Shown here: positions 1 through 11,589 of the stretch, piece after piece
How the letters are laid out: every line of letters begins with the position of its first letter
Numbering within the stretch: the first letter of the stretch is position 1
NCBI GenBank assembly: GCA_944548615.1
Contig: OX155980.1
Location: forward strand, 62,068,965 to 62,132,964
Length of the DNA: 64,000 nt
Source: Micropterix aruncella
Lineage: Eukaryota > Arthropoda > Insecta > Lepidoptera > Micropterigidae
Reading direction: 5' to 3'
Position numbers and translations under genes: made by a program
Notes under the pieces: generated by a model
What the model saw: the letters and a program-made list of their open reading frames with translations, nothing else
What the model was told of the DNA's origin: nothing
The model's database searches: none

Positions 1-1
1 C

Positions 2-1603
2 ATGGAAAGACGCTTATTTGGTCTGACGTACAAAGATCTACGTCGTTTAGCATTTCAAATGGCGGAATGTAATAAAATCACTCATAATTTTAACAAGATT
101 GAGAAATTAGCGGGAGAAGATTGGCTATCCGGTTTTATGAAACGTCATCCGGAATTGTCTCTTCGTACAGCAGAGCCAACATCTGTGGCAAGAGCAATGG
201 GTTTCAACAGGGTTAGCGTGAATAAATTCTTCGATTTGCTAGAGGGGCTAATTGACCAATTTAAATTTTCATCGACAAAGATTTTTAACGTGGATGAAAC
301 TGGCGTGACAACAGTGCCTAAGAGACAAAGTAAAATTATCGCTCTTAAAGGAAAAAAACAAGTCGGCTTAGCTAGTTCAGCAGAAAGAGGACAGCTGACT
401 ACGGCTATCATTTGTGTCTCTGCTTCCGGAAATTATGTTCCTCCGCTATTAATTTTTCCACGAGTTCGAATGAAGGCGGAACTGCTCGATGGTGCGCCGC
501 CGGGAACGATTGCCGTCTGTCATCCAAGCGGCTGGGTACAAAGTAAAATATTTGTCGAATGGCTTGATCACTTTATAGTTACTGTTAAGCCCAAAATAGA
601 TGACCCCGTGCTACTTTTGCTAGATGGACACTCGACACATACTAAAAATATACCCTTGATTGATAAAGCCAGGCAAAATGGAGTGATTATCTTAAGCTTC
701 CCTCCCCATTGCACGCATAGGTTACAGCCACTCGATGTGAGTTTTATGGGTCCACTGAGTATATTTTATAGCCAAGAGGTAAACGTTTGGCTTAGAACCA
801 ACCCAGGAAGAATTGTCACTCAATTTCAATTATCTAAACTCTTTGGAGCAGCTTATTGTAAAGCAGCTACCATACAAAATGCTGTATCTGGCTATTCTAA
901 AACAGGAATTTTTCCAACAAATCGGAACGTTTTCGACGAAGCTGACTTCGCTGGGGCTGAAACGACGGAAATAGAAATAGGTGAACGTGCAACATCAATT
1001 TCAGAAAGAATGGATGATCTGCCCTATCAAGACCCGATACCTTCAATCTCTACTGCGCCACAAATTGATAGGATGCCATCAACCTCCACTGCGCCACAAA
1101 TCAACCCAATGCCATCAACCTTCACTGCGCTACAAATTGACCAGATGCCATCAACCTCCACTGCTTCAGTCCAACTTTCTCGTGAACAGATTGCTACACC
1201 AGATGAAACTATTCTGATACAACTCGTTTCTCCAGCTGATATTATGCCAATTCCCAGAATTAATGCGGTTCAAAAAAGAAAAACCAACCATCGTAGAGGC
1301 AAAACAGCAATAATAACTTCTTCGCCGTATAAAACAGAATTATTGGATATTTCCCAAAATAAGAAAAAACAACCTACCCTCATTTTAGAGAAACCACATA
1401 AAGAAACCAAACGGTCAAGAATTCCTTCGAGAAAAGCAAACACAACGAAAGATGATATTTGCTCGTATTGTCATGGACAATATGGTATAAGTCAGCTGGA
1501 TGAAGGCTGGGTGCAATGCACCAAGTGTAAAAAGTGGGCCCACGAAGGCTGTACAGGCTGGGAGTCTGACGAACTGGAACAGTTCCAATGTAACAACTGC
1601 TAG
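2..1603 (+). CDS. Pogo/Tigger-like DDE transposase with C-terminal PHD finger, 5' partial
   Basis: Tc1/mariner-superfamily transposase of the pogo/Tigger (DDE_1) group. The first 80 residues look like the second half of a CENP-B-type DNA-binding domain (W-x-GFMKRHPELS near 41-53, then RA-x-GFN). The catalytic core follows, with D98 in FNVDETGV, D208 in LLLLDGHSTH and D245 in HRLQPLDVSF, the usual order and spacing for pogo. Residues about 350-395 hold four degenerate 12-residue Pro/Ser/Thr repeats. Residues 487-533 form a Cys4-His-Cys3 PHD finger (CxxC, CxxC, H, C, CxxC) ending just before the stop. The methionine used here is the first in the window and the frame is open to the window edge, so the N-terminal helix-turn-helix is probably cut off. 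No internal stop is seen, so the copy is young or selected. A domesticated host gene is possible but less likely. Confidence 0.85.
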   Translation: MERRLFGLTYKDLRRLAFQMAECNKITHNFNKIEKLAGEDWLSGFMKRHPELSLRTAEPTSVARAMGFNRVSVNKFFDLLEGLIDQFKFSSTKIFNVDETGVTTVPKRQSKIIALKGKKQVGLASSAERGQLTTAIICVSASGNYVPPLLIFPRVRMKAELLDGAPPGTIAVCHPSGWVQSKIFVEWLDHFIVTVKPKIDDPVLLLLDGHSTHTKNIPLIDKARQNGVIILSFPPHCTHRLQPLDVSFMGPLSIFYSQEVNVWLRTNPGRIVTQFQLSKLFGAAYCKAATIQNAVSGYSKTGIFPTNRNVFDEADFAGAETTEIEIGERATSISERMDDLPYQDPIPSISTAPQIDRMPSTSTAPQINPMPSTFTALQIDQMPSTSTASVQLSREQIATPDETILIQLVSPADIMPIPRINAVQKRKTNHRRGKTAIITSSPYKTELLDISQNKKKQPTLILEKPHKETKRSRIPSRKANTTKDDICSYCHGQYGISQLDEGWVQCTKCKKWAHEGCTGWESDELEQFQCNNC

Positions 1604-1610
1604 TTATCTT

Positions 1611-1665
1611 CCGGGGCAAAATCGTATAGGGTATACGGTTTTGTCCACCCCCCGGGGCAAAATCG
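1611..1665. repeat. Hairpin and duplicated 14-mer just after the transposase stop
   Basis: CAAAATCGTATA (1617-1628) pairs with TATACGGTTTTG (1632-1643) with one mismatch around a GGG loop. The 14-mer CCGGGGCAAAATCG occurs at 1611-1624 and 1652-1665. A related string, TATACGGCTTTGGACAG, recurs near 1830-1845 and may mark the 3' terminus of the element near 1853, followed by TA. The terminus is inferred; the matching 5' end lies outside the window. Confidence 0.5.
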
Positions 1666-1992
1666 GAAAAATGAGATGTTTGGTTTTTTTTTTAAATTTA
1701 ATATTATAATTAATATTTTTTTAATTGTTTCAATTGTATTATGTTCCCATTGAAATTATTTAATAAAAGTGATGATTATTCAGCATTTTTTTATTTTAAT
1801 AACTGACCTATGGAGTTTTATCCTTAGCTATACGGCTTTGGACAGGTCTCCCCTATATGTAATTATTTATAAAGAAACCTGTTTTTGAGCACATTTTAGT
1901 ACTTCCCCGAAGCGCACTTATATCACTCATAAATCAAACTTGTTTAGGCGCTAATTACCTAGTAGGCCATAATTCCTATAATAAAGGTATTA

Positions 1993-2305
1993 GGGGCTCT
2001 CTAGATGATCAAGCATGCTTGTCAAGCATCGCGTCGCGAGCTGGGAGTGTATCTTAAACTGCAGTATATATGCAAATGTATTTTTTAATATTTACCATAA
2101 ATGCCTAATTTTGTAGTTGTATACCAGGGAGTCAGATTAATTAGACGTAATTGATTGACGAATAACGTGATTCCCTGGTAAAAACTACAAAATTAGGCAT
2201 TTTCGGTAAATTTAAAAAAAAAAAGCATATTTCCTGCGGTTTACGATCCCTTTCCAGCCCGCGACGCGATGCTTGACAAGCATGGTTGATCGTCTAGAGA
2301 GCCCC
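1993..2305. mobile_element. Long-palindrome MITE, copy 1
   Basis: The 313-bp element starts GGGGCTCTCTAGA and ends TCTAGAGAGCCCC. The two halves form an imperfect inverted repeat over nearly the whole length: the motifs AAGCATCGCGTCGCG, TGCCTAATTTTGTAG and ACCAGGGAGTCA reappear in reverse order as complements. There is no coding capacity. Flanks are ATTA on the left and TTTA on the right, so a TTAA or TTA duplication is possible but not clean. Confidence 0.8.
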
Positions 2306-2316
2306 TTTATGTTTAA

Positions 2317-2628
2317 GGGGCTCTCTAGACTATCAAGCATGCATGTCAAGCATCGCGTCGCGGGCTGGGAAGGGATCGTAAACCGCAGGAAATATGCAAA
2401 TATTTTTTTTTTATTTACCAAAAATGCCTAATTTTGTATTTTTATACCAGGGAGTCACGTCATTGATCAATCAACTACGTCTAATTAACGTGACTGTTAT
2501 AAACTACAAGATAAGGCATTTTTGGTAAATATTAAAAAAATATATTTGCGTATTTCCTGCGGTTTACGATCCCTTCTCAGCCCGCGACGCGATCCTTTAC
2601 AAGCATGATTGATCGTCTAGAGAGCCCC
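2317..2628. mobile_element. Long-palindrome MITE, copy 2, same orientation
   Basis: This is a second 312-bp copy of the 1993-2305 element, 11 bp downstream in the same orientation, with the same 13-bp termini and the same internal palindrome. The left flank is TTAA and the right flank TTAC, which supports a TTAA-type target. Copies differ by scattered substitutions and short indels. Confidence 0.8.
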
Positions 2629-3880
2629 TTACGCAGACATTATTGAAAGTTCAGTAATAAAAGCGATATTTAACCATTCTGGGGAGAATTTATTCATTTT
2701 ATTGTCGGTAGCCCTAATTATATTTTCTTAATAAAGCTTATTTGGCATTGTTTGCCTAAATAAGCGTTGTTTGTCTAATAATCTATGTTTACAGTAAACT
2801 GATCAACCAACCACAATAACAAAATAACAACAAACATAATATTTAAATTTAAAAGATCTCGTACATCGCTATGCGCATGTACAACTATTCAACGACAAAA
2901 ATATTTATAATAAAATAAAGATAATTATCTTTATTATACAAGAATATGTACCTCTAGTATATGCCTATTTTAACATGTATACGTTTCAAAGTGCAAGCCA
3001 CATAATAGGTACAAAAATCTTTATGTAACATTTTCATGACTATAAAAAACCATCGGATAACTTAAAAACTAAAAGTTCGACGGGGATGGCTTTAGTATCA
3101 TAATCGGCGCATTGTTTAATTTTATTTAAGTATACAGCTGGATTAGATCAGACATTCACCGCTAGAGGGCGGGGAATGGGGACTAACGGAGGAGGGCTCT
3201 ATTCACAACCACCATGTTAGCGCCAGAAAGAATTATTAAATCAGTATAGCTCGACAAACAGAACAGCTATCACGATGGTTTTAGTTTCAAGATATAGATT
3301 TTGATTATATGTATCAGCTAAAATGTACAACTTACAGCATTTAATCAATTTTGAATAGTGAATAACTATTTATAGTCAAATAAATTCAAACAAATTCGGC
3401 TAAAACACGAGCAAAACCAACCTAATACCTATTTGAGCGGCTCAACAGGTATCCATCAGTATACAATTACCAGTAGCTGAGAGGGTCAGGAGGTACAGTG
3501 CTCTCCAAAATGCGATGGTCTGTGGTAAGGTCAGTTGCGGTGCCCGTAGTACCTCGCTCGGTCCCACCCGAATTCCTTATGAATTAAATTATTCGTGACA
3601 CATTATATTTGGAACGTATTCAAGCCAATCGTTTTACTGTGCATTCGATTTGGAACGTATTCGCAGTCTCACTGGTTTTTCTTTGTAAAAGAATAGTCAC
3701 ATTTAAAGTGGTTGTCAGTACGCCAAAGGAGCAATATTCATATAATTGCTCGCCTGTACCGAGTGCCCTCCCAATCAACACCATATACTTAATATGATCT
3801 TCACGAGCTTTTCGAGCCATTAAGTACCCACGGTCTCGTGCTTCGGCCAGCTTCTGAAAATTTACTCAAAATTCCTTAAT
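2629..3880. other. No gene recognised
   Basis: AT-rich DNA. Short open frames near 3609-3820 on both strands match nothing I know. GC rises slightly at 3160-3210 and 3480-3570 without a recognisable motif. Confidence 0.5.
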
Positions 3881-4165
3881 ACTGATTTCTACGCCTACTC
3901 ATTCTGTGTCCATGTCTATTGTGCAAGACTCTGGAACGATCTCCCAGCAAATATACGAAACTCGCCGAAGAATAATTCGAGACTCACTTTAAAAAGTACT
4001 GCTTTTCTAGGAAGTAGCCAGTTCTTCTCTTTCTCTTCGTCTCCCGATTTCCTCTCCTCGGAAATTTTTAGTTTTAAATATAGCAATTTGTATTTTATGC
4101 AGATACACTTATTAATCTTTATTTCTTCAATTCGCTCATTTACCACTGTCCTGTGGTTAGGTTAG
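3881..4165 (+). pseudogene. LINE reverse-transcriptase C-terminal remnant
   Basis: The frame reading YCARLWNDLPANIR at 3917-3958 matches the 'LWNxLPxxIR' signature found close to the C-terminus of jockey/CR1-type LINE ORF2 proteins. It stays open to a TAG at 4163-4165. The expected length after the signature is short, so this may be the natural end of the ORF. Nothing upstream in this frame looks like an RT domain, so the copy is heavily 5'-truncated, as is usual for LINEs. An (ATT)-rich stretch at 4200-4255 could be the 3' tail. Confidence 0.6.
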
Positions 4166-4494
4166 TTAGAAATAAGATAATTACCATATAGCAATAAGCT
4201 CGCATTTTTGTATATTTTTTTTTAGTGCAAATAAAGTGTTTATTATTATTTTTTGTTACTGTCAATGAATTCACTGTCATTTCCTAGAACTACCAACGAA
4301 ATCTATCTATCAACAAATCAACGAATCTGATTGGTGAAATAATCTACTAAATCTAATTAAACATAAAATCGTCGGAATGGGCTGTTTATAGAGATATATC
4401 TTTCTACGATAGCAGCGTTAACACAAACAGAAAAGCAGATAATTGGAAACTGGATTTCACTGTAGGCTTGCTGTGTAAACGAATAGAAGCGTTT

Positions 4495-4629
4495 GTGTAC
4501 CTAAGCTTTGAACTGTTTAACAACTTGAAACTTGATCCTTTATTTAAAACCTGTATAAAGAGAAATCTTGCCAAACAAGATCTTTATATGTCTAAATATT
4601 TAGATTACATTATAGATAGCTTGAAATGA
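4495..4629 (+). pseudogene. LINE ORF2 extreme C-terminus remnant, second family
   Basis: The frame reads a FELFNNLKLDPLF segment, then CIKRNLAKQDLYM, and ends TGA at 4627-4629. It resembles the end of the RT relic at 32764-33619 (FNLLPTEIKKLKE then CIKRNLAIHTYSL). Both are followed by GATATATATCTCT, so they belong to one LINE family. Only about 45 codons survive. Confidence 0.55.
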
Positions 4630-5077
4630 TATATATCTCTGTGGGCAAGGAATTACCAAGAGGGATTTTTCTTCCCACTGGTTTTCTTAGAATAATATTT
4701 AATCGATGGTACGGTACATTAAACAATAGATGCGATCTCCTCGCTATGCAATTTACCGGTACGTAAAACACAAACGGTAAATAGATAATTTATTTAATTA
4801 TTTTGTAAGGAAATATAATGAAAGAAATATATCAACGCGTTTCGAGAGCATTGTATCTTACCATTCTTAGAACCAAATTGGAGGAAAATAAATAAGGACA
4901 AATATTGTATTATTCTGTAATAAATATGTCCTTTTTCTTACTACCAATCCATTTTCTCTTTAAATACGCTTGATCATTTGAATGTATTTCATTATATTTA
5001 GATATATTCAAATATACTACGAATTAAACCATTATAAAGTAGGAAGATTACATGAATATTATTAAAATGTTTGCATT
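4630..5077. other. No gene recognised
   Basis: AT-rich; no motif or long frame seen. Confidence 0.5.
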
Positions 5078-5884
5078 TTACCGACCCTTTCGCAAATCGC
5101 GATTGCAAATATTTATACTGCGTTCACGGTAATTCAACAGCGTATCAAATGTAATTCCCAGGTCCTTTACCTCGGTTAACCTTTTTAAATTTAACCCGTT
5201 TATAGTATACGGGAGAAAACGAGGATTCTGCTTCTTTAGTGTTGTATTCATGTCATTGAAAGAACCCCAACTTTAAAATGCATCTATATCTTCCTCCACT
5301 TCTTCCTGCACTTTTCGAGCATCTATTATTTGATGAAAAAAAGTCATCAGCGAATGTATTTTAATAAGTGACTATATTTTAAAATTACTATATTTTACAA
5401 ATTTAGGCAAATCGTTAATGAAAATGAGATTCGAAGTCGTGGAGAGATTAGCGCCTTGCAGCACCTCCGTATGAACCTTGAAAAGGGCTGACTCAGAGGA
5501 AACAAAATTGACTAACTGACCTCTATTTTTAAAATAACTTGCGAATAATTTGACATGATGTACAAAGAAACCGAAGTCAATTTGGAGGCCCCGGTCTAGG
5601 GCGATAGTGATATATTCTGTCCATGACAATAATGACAATCAATTCGTGAAGGTTGACCTTCTCGCTCTCTGAATCCCTGTTGGCTTTTCGACGCCATGTG
5701 TGAGAATGAGTAAATATATTCGTGTAGAATAGACTCGAATAATTTAACAAATGTAGACATAACGCTGACCGGACGGTATATCTCTATTACGTTCTTAGGT
5801 TCGCTTTTTTGAAAGGGTGTAATATGAGTAACATGCGATTTGAGCGAAAAGCAGTGTGATTTTAGACTAATATTGAAAATGTGT
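5078..5884 (-). pseudogene. Non-LTR reverse transcriptase relic
   Basis: Read on the minus strand, RT landmarks occur in order with frameshifts and losses: HIFNISLKSHCFS then VTHITPFQKSEPKN and IYRPVSVMSTFVKLFESIL (RT motif 1 region); LFASYFKNRGQLV, VLQGANLS and LIFINDLPKFV (equivalent of GVPQGSxLGPLLFxIFINDLP); and near the C-terminus NGLNLKRLTEVKDLGITFD. The glutamine-glycine pair of the PQG motif is kept but proline is replaced. The YADD segment is not found. It is a dead, internally deleted copy of a jockey-superfamily LINE. Another fragment with the same VKDLG signature lies at 46355-46460. Confidence 0.75.
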
Positions 5885-6097
5885 GATAAAAGTGTCAGTC
5901 ATAGTGAGTGTGCTGTTCACGTCAGCAGACTGCACGAATCACCGCATCTAGTACTTTCTACTCAACCATCCTATGATTGGATCTCCTGCAACCAAACATG
6001 ACTTCAAGATCCACCAAAAAATAACTTCACATAGCAATATTTTGGTCTCAATCTGCTCCGGAAGTTTCCCTAAAATAATTAAGACAATTTAACTGGT

Positions 6098-6708
6098 TCT
6101 TAGTTGTTCCGTGCAGCTTGGGCCTGTTGTTTGTCTGTGTTTCTTTCAATCCGCTAGCCTCCTCGAAGAGGGACTAACCTGGAAGGGCCGCTGTGAACTC
6201 TGCAAGGGGCTGTAACCTACAGTCGTAGACAGTTGGGATCGAAGATTCCGATTCGGGGGAATAGCTCGGTCGGAACTGGCCGGTTATCGTATTATGCGTT
6301 ATCGACCATGCAGTCCTTCACATAAACGGCTCCTAAACAGCGTGGTTAGTTGTCGACCTGGCCTCATCTATCCTTAGAAATGATCCGTTGGTCACTCGAT
6401 CACGTGTGGATTGACGGGCAAAGGGCGCTTCGGTCCGCGATAAATTTGAACTGAAGGCCAGGTAGAGGCCGGGCGAGCGACCGAGAATCTGTGACCAAAC
6501 TGGGAGTAAGAGCGCGAGGTTGGCCCGCTGAATGCGCTCGCCAGTGTCTCGCGGTAAGGCGTTAGACTTTTACGGGCTGTCGGCGTAGTTTGACTGTGGA
6601 TTGTGCTATCCGCTAAGTCTCTTACGTTCACCTCATGGGAGACCAAATGACACGATATCGTTATAATACTCTGAGGTGACGGCTTCGCCTGTTATTATAT
6701 CCACCCAG
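6098..6708 (+). mobile_element. E repeat, copy 1 (diverged)
   Basis: GC-rich non-coding repeat in the A + rc(B) order defined at 43220-43890. Conserved strings include GCAGCTTGGGCC near the start, GGTCCGCGATAAATTTGAA, GCGGTAAGGCGTT and CTGAGGTGACGGCTTCGCC near the end. It is flanked by TTTAACTGGT (from 6088) and TTTAACTAGGT (from 6709): a 7-bp exact match, longer with one inserted base, probably a target duplication. Divergence from the other copies is high, so this is an old insertion. Confidence 0.7.
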
Positions 6709-6715
6709 TTTAACT

Positions 6716-8996
6716 AGGTAGAGTGATATTTTAAGATCATTGAGCCAAACAGCACCCAGTCTCATCCAGCCTTAGCACAAAGAAGTAAATTCGAGCTTAT
6801 TTCGCCTCATTTCTGAATTAAATCTCTGTGTTTTATCGGTGCAAATACTGGCCGACAGAGGAGAGCTCCAACAAATATGTAAATTCCCTGAACATTTCGT
6901 GGCACGAATAAATTTGCGTGGCACAAAGGGGCGCTATTTAATTATTTTCATCCTCCAGGTATGTAACGAGATTTATACAGAGATTTGTACAGTACTATTC
7001 CTAATTACTTACATAAACATATATGCAAATGCCTTGGTAACCCAAGACACATCTCTAGCCACTATCGCTGCTCAACTTTTCCTTTCCTCCCCTCCGTGAC
7101 CTTTGGTGTGGCAACGAAAGGGCGCGTTTCTTTTCTCCCGCCGCGCATCATCAGCTCATTTTTCTAACTACCAATTGGTGCTACGCTGGATTTTCCTTCA
7201 AAAACCAACAAATCAGTCCATCAGCATACAGCAATTAATTTTATATAATATTTTTGACAATTCAACTAAACCAGGGAATGATATTATAATAAGTGGAAGT
7301 TTAGGATGATCCAAATCGCGAGAGAAGGTCGCGAGAAGAATCACATGATTTCGGTCCAATACTGGGAACGCCCTAACGCCCAATTCTGCACGTGAACCGC
7401 GTTAGTATACTTTAACTGGAAATCCTCAAGTTCAGCGGCGGATCGATATAAGGGCTTTTTGGGCTGCAGCCCAGGGTCCGTGGATATAACGGGCCCCAGC
7501 CACCGTTGAAAATAATGAATAATATTGAGAATTACAAACAAAAACTAAAATGTATATAAATCTTATCCTAGGGTTATTAACCCAGAAATTTGGAGTATAA
7601 AAATGCAGAATGGTTACTGAATAATTTATTCACGTTACAGCAACCTGCATAATAACATCGACCACAATCGTCGACCCACAGAACTCGTCGTTGTGATGTC
7701 TTCCACCCGCCGCATTGTTCAACCAATAACGCACTATGCTCGCTGGTGCCCCGTATAATGCACTCATATGTGAAAATTGTAAATTACTTTGATGGTTTGC
7801 TTCTAAGTAAATCACAATTCAAGCAACTAGCCTCTGCAAAACTAACGGACTAAAAAAAACCAAACTGAAATTAAAATAAAATATTTAAGGTATTAGAAGT
7901 GTATAACAATGTAGGTAAATCATTAATAAGTACAAAACGTTTTTAGATTTATATCAAATAACTAAATGTAATATTATCTCTAGTACGTAAGACTGATGTA
8001 AATCTGTTGTTTTTTCGCACACAAAAAAAAAAGCCTGTTTATTTCTTTTGCAATACTTTTTTTAATTATCTTATTCATAAAAATAACGTCTGTCTATATC
8101 AGTTGAGTTTCCCTGCTAAGGTTAGTGCCTTTTCAATCCGTAACTAGTAATGAATATTTGTATAAATTTTACGTATGATAACTAGCTTTACAATTAATAT
8201 TAATACATATTTAAATTATTTATATTATATTATTATTATATATATTTTTACTTAATTTTCCTGGATAAATCATTAACGTTTGACGTTTCAACATTTTCTT
8301 ATGTGAGTTTTGGCTATTCGATTTATTTATTTTTAGTGAGAAGAAAAATGGTTTACAGTTGTTGTTTGTGTATGTTAAATAATTAAAATATTTAGTGTCC
8401 TTTTTTTTCCTATGAATAGTGACCTAGACATCATTATCGAAAACAGTATTTTGACAAAATGGCAATTAGTTGATTAATCAGGCAGCCCCCCAAGTAATAT
8501 TAGCCCAGAGAACCATGCAGGGAAGAGTGGATCCTACCGCATGGTGCTATCGACCCGGCTCACGAAAATTCCCGCTAAGGTCACGGGAGTTACGTCACTT
8601 TGATTATATTATCCTCGGTTTTCACTTTTTCTACATGTACATGTTATTATATTCCGAGATTATTTCTGGGAGCCGTTGGGGTCCAGCCTATGCAATTTAT
8701 TGTATGCGTTACACACCTACATATGGGCACTCCTATTGAGTGTAATAAGCCCTAAAACAAATATCACCGTATAAATCACCAATACAATGCCCAATCCCCT
8801 TATACAATGTCAAGCTTGACATGATATTCCCATTTGCACATTATCATTTGATTGCTTATCAGTTATCCATTAAATTAGATAGTCTACAATCGATTGGCAC
8901 TGGTGCGGATATGAGCAAGATAGATTGATAACGGTATTGATAACGATGGAGAGTAATCAAATGCGTGTTCGTATTACCATTTACGATATTTTAATC
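6716..8996. other. No gene recognised
   Basis: Mostly AT-rich. The string GGGCTGCAGCCCAGGG (7468-7483) is a short GC-rich palindrome-like motif. Short frames at 6839-7310 and 8470-8739 have no recognisable domain. Confidence 0.5.
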
Positions 8997-9004
8997 CCTT
9001 AGAG

Positions 9005-9717
9005 CAGCGGTTTCCAAAGTGTGAGTCGCGACCCACTGGTGGGTCGCGAACACAACGTATGAACGTAGGGCAGATAGACGTCGAGATAGATTGACGAGTC
9101 TAAGTGTATTTAGGATACCTACAGACAATATAATTAAATAAAGTAAAGATAGCACTTGAAAATAATACAATATAAAACTTGCAACCTTGCAACAAAGCGG
9201 GAAGATGAAAAAACCGCGCGAAGAGACACCGCCGCTTCTCTAGCCTCGTCTCGCTCGCCTCCGGCGACCGCGCGGCCGGGCGGCACAACGTCGTATTTGT
9301 GTGAAGTAGGTTTTTCTGCTATGACAAGTATGAAGACAAAGTACAGGAACAAGCTGGATTTGTCAAATTCTCTGCGCTTAAAAATATCTCCCATTAAAGT
9401 TGGCGTAAGAGCTGTAATTTTGAAAAATGGAAAGCAAGCTCATCCGTCACGCTGAATTATTTCGCCGTACCTACCCTATGATTTTCAAAGTAGGTAGGTA
9501 AGTAGGTATGTAAACGTAGTTCTTAGTTTCTGTTTTTGTACGGTCTCACATTACAATTTCTTACAAAATATACACTTATTTATGATACTTACAAATGAAT
9601 TGTTTATTTTTTACATGAAACCACTCATTAACTTTTCTGAAAAAGTTCTCGCTGGGTCGCAAAATATTGTGATTTTAAAAAATTGGGTCGCGGGGTCAAT
9701 TAGTTTGGGAACCTCTG
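9005..9717 (+). mobile_element. Non-autonomous hAT element with 8-bp target duplication
   Basis: The element begins CAGCGGTTTCCAAA and ends TTTGGGAACCTCTG, an imperfect terminal inverted repeat of hAT type. It is flanked by perfect 8-bp direct repeats CCTTAGAG at 8997-9004 and 9718-9725, the hAT hallmark. Subterminal GGGTCGCG motifs occur in both ends (9027-9050 and 9685-9692). The element is 713 bp long and keeps only the last part of a transposase, so it must be moved by a partner. Confidence 0.88.
9294..9455 (+). pseudogene. hAT transposase C-terminal (dimerisation) fragment
   Basis: Fifty-three codons from TAT at 9294 to the TGA ending at 9455 encode YLCEVGFSAMTSMKTKYRN followed by KLDLSNSLRLKISPIK. 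This matches the C-terminal dimerisation region of ZBED5/GTF2IRD2-like hAT transposases. The open frame extends upstream to 9156, but that part is Arg/Ala/Pro-rich and resembles no transposase. It lies inside the 8-bp-TSD element, so it is a deletion derivative. Confidence 0.75.
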
Positions 9718-9725
9718 CCTTAGAG

Positions 9726-11575
9726 GATTACATCCCACTAAAATCCATCTCAGAAGACATTTGACCTAGACGCAAGAGATATCATCATCATTGCCATCTA
9801 TACTGGAGAAAACAACTATACAAGTACTTAAGACAACTAAAGGCTAAAGGCAACAATAAGGGACAACTGTACTTGTCATTATTTAATATTTTTAGATTAT
9901 TGGATATTCAAGTATAGTAAAATAAAATGAGAAATATTTTTTAAATAATCTATTAAGTTACCAACAAAAACAATAAATAATTGTTTAATATAAGTAAATA
10001 TTAAACAATTATTTTTATTTAAACAATAAATAAATATTTGTATATTGTTTTTCGCTTTAATTCGCCTCGATTAAAGATATTTGATTTTAGCAAAATGATA
10101 AGCTTGGGTTTGAGATGGATGGTTGGGGGGTAATTGTTCACAGGATAGCCTATGTATAAAGCACAGTCGAAAGTTGTGCTAATACATACGTACATCTAAT
10201 TTAAACCATACTGCGGCTACGTATTGAGAGACAGTAAATACTACCATCTGCAACTTATTGTCCAAGATTGTCCTCGAATTTCTTAGTTGAAGAAATTAAT
10301 AATGCCATCTATTAGACTATTTCAACATTAAAGCGCCTAATTATTTAATTAATTATCGACATCTTTACATATGTAAATAATGTCAAAATAATAAGAGGTA
10401 TTATTTAAAAAAATCGTTTGTTATTATATTATTGTTTATTTTGAGATAGCATACCATATAGGCATGTTAGAACAGCCTCTATTAGGCTACTGAACAAAGG
10501 AGAAGATTAATCAATATTTTGTACTGTGAGTGTTATCTACACGTTGCGTTTCATAGTAAAATCCTAGCAGCCTAATCGTAGTAAGGCATTAAGTAATCTA
10601 ATAGCCATTATAGTTATTAGTATTATTCTAAATGCTCATAAAGTTTACTATCGGTAAAATTAGTCTGATTTTAATCAGACAATTAGTTACCGAGAAATTA
10701 GGCCTTACTTTTTTTCACTTTACTTTTTCCGCAGTCACAACTTTGACAGAAAACGTGGTAAAAGCGTCAGAAATGTTACTGTATATTAATATGTAAATAT
10801 TTTGTGCTTTTGAGTTTGTCATTAATTCAAGAAAGGCATGAGAAATTTTACACTAACATCATACAATGTACGTCAAACATAAAAATAATTTGACACAGTT
10901 CAAAAGAAATTTTGATAAATTTTCTTACAGTATATTTTCACCATTTTGCAATCTGTGTTGATTTCTACATACCTGAAACAAAAGAAAATATAATGTTATT
11001 ATTTATTTTATTTAACATATAATGCCGTTTCCGATTCTGATATCCAATAGTGTAGCAAAAGTTATATTTTGTAGGATACCTTACTGTTCAGCGATTTCAA
11101 TTTGAAAACCAAGTTGAAGCAATCTAAAGTTATTGTGGAACGACTAGGCAATTGATTCGAAATAGCATTTACCAGTAATGTAGTGGGTAAAAATGTATTC
11201 CTTAATTAACGCTTATGACTCGACAACTTATTTTTTTTCTGCTTAACGAAGCATAGCAGAATACCTCAAGTTCTACACGACGCGAGGACGCAAGAATCGC
11301 TAGTGTACCTTTTTCTGTTACAGAGTTATGGCTGATTCCTTGGTCGCGCGGAGTTAATTTTGAGACCCTTATCCGACCTCCCCCCCTCCCCCCCCCCCCT
11401 GATGTATGCACCAACCGGCAAGTTGAATGCGCTTAGCAACGGATAATGATCTTTTTTAGTACACATGCCGCTTGACTTGTAGCGTATCCGCGCAACTATA
11501 GGATAAGTACCTACTACTAGCCAATGCCTAGGTCATCTGTCATTATCATCACTGCCGGCATTGTATGTTTCATTC
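9726..11575. other. No gene recognised
   Basis: AT-rich. A C-homopolymer-rich tract lies at 11377-11399. No domain is seen in either strand. Confidence 0.5.
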
Positions 11576-11589
11576 CTGGTCGTAGGCCT

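Noticed and set aside
11377..11399. C-rich tract as a G-quadruplex regulatory site
   Set aside because: It is a simple C homopolymer with few interruptions and no nearby gene; nothing supports a role.
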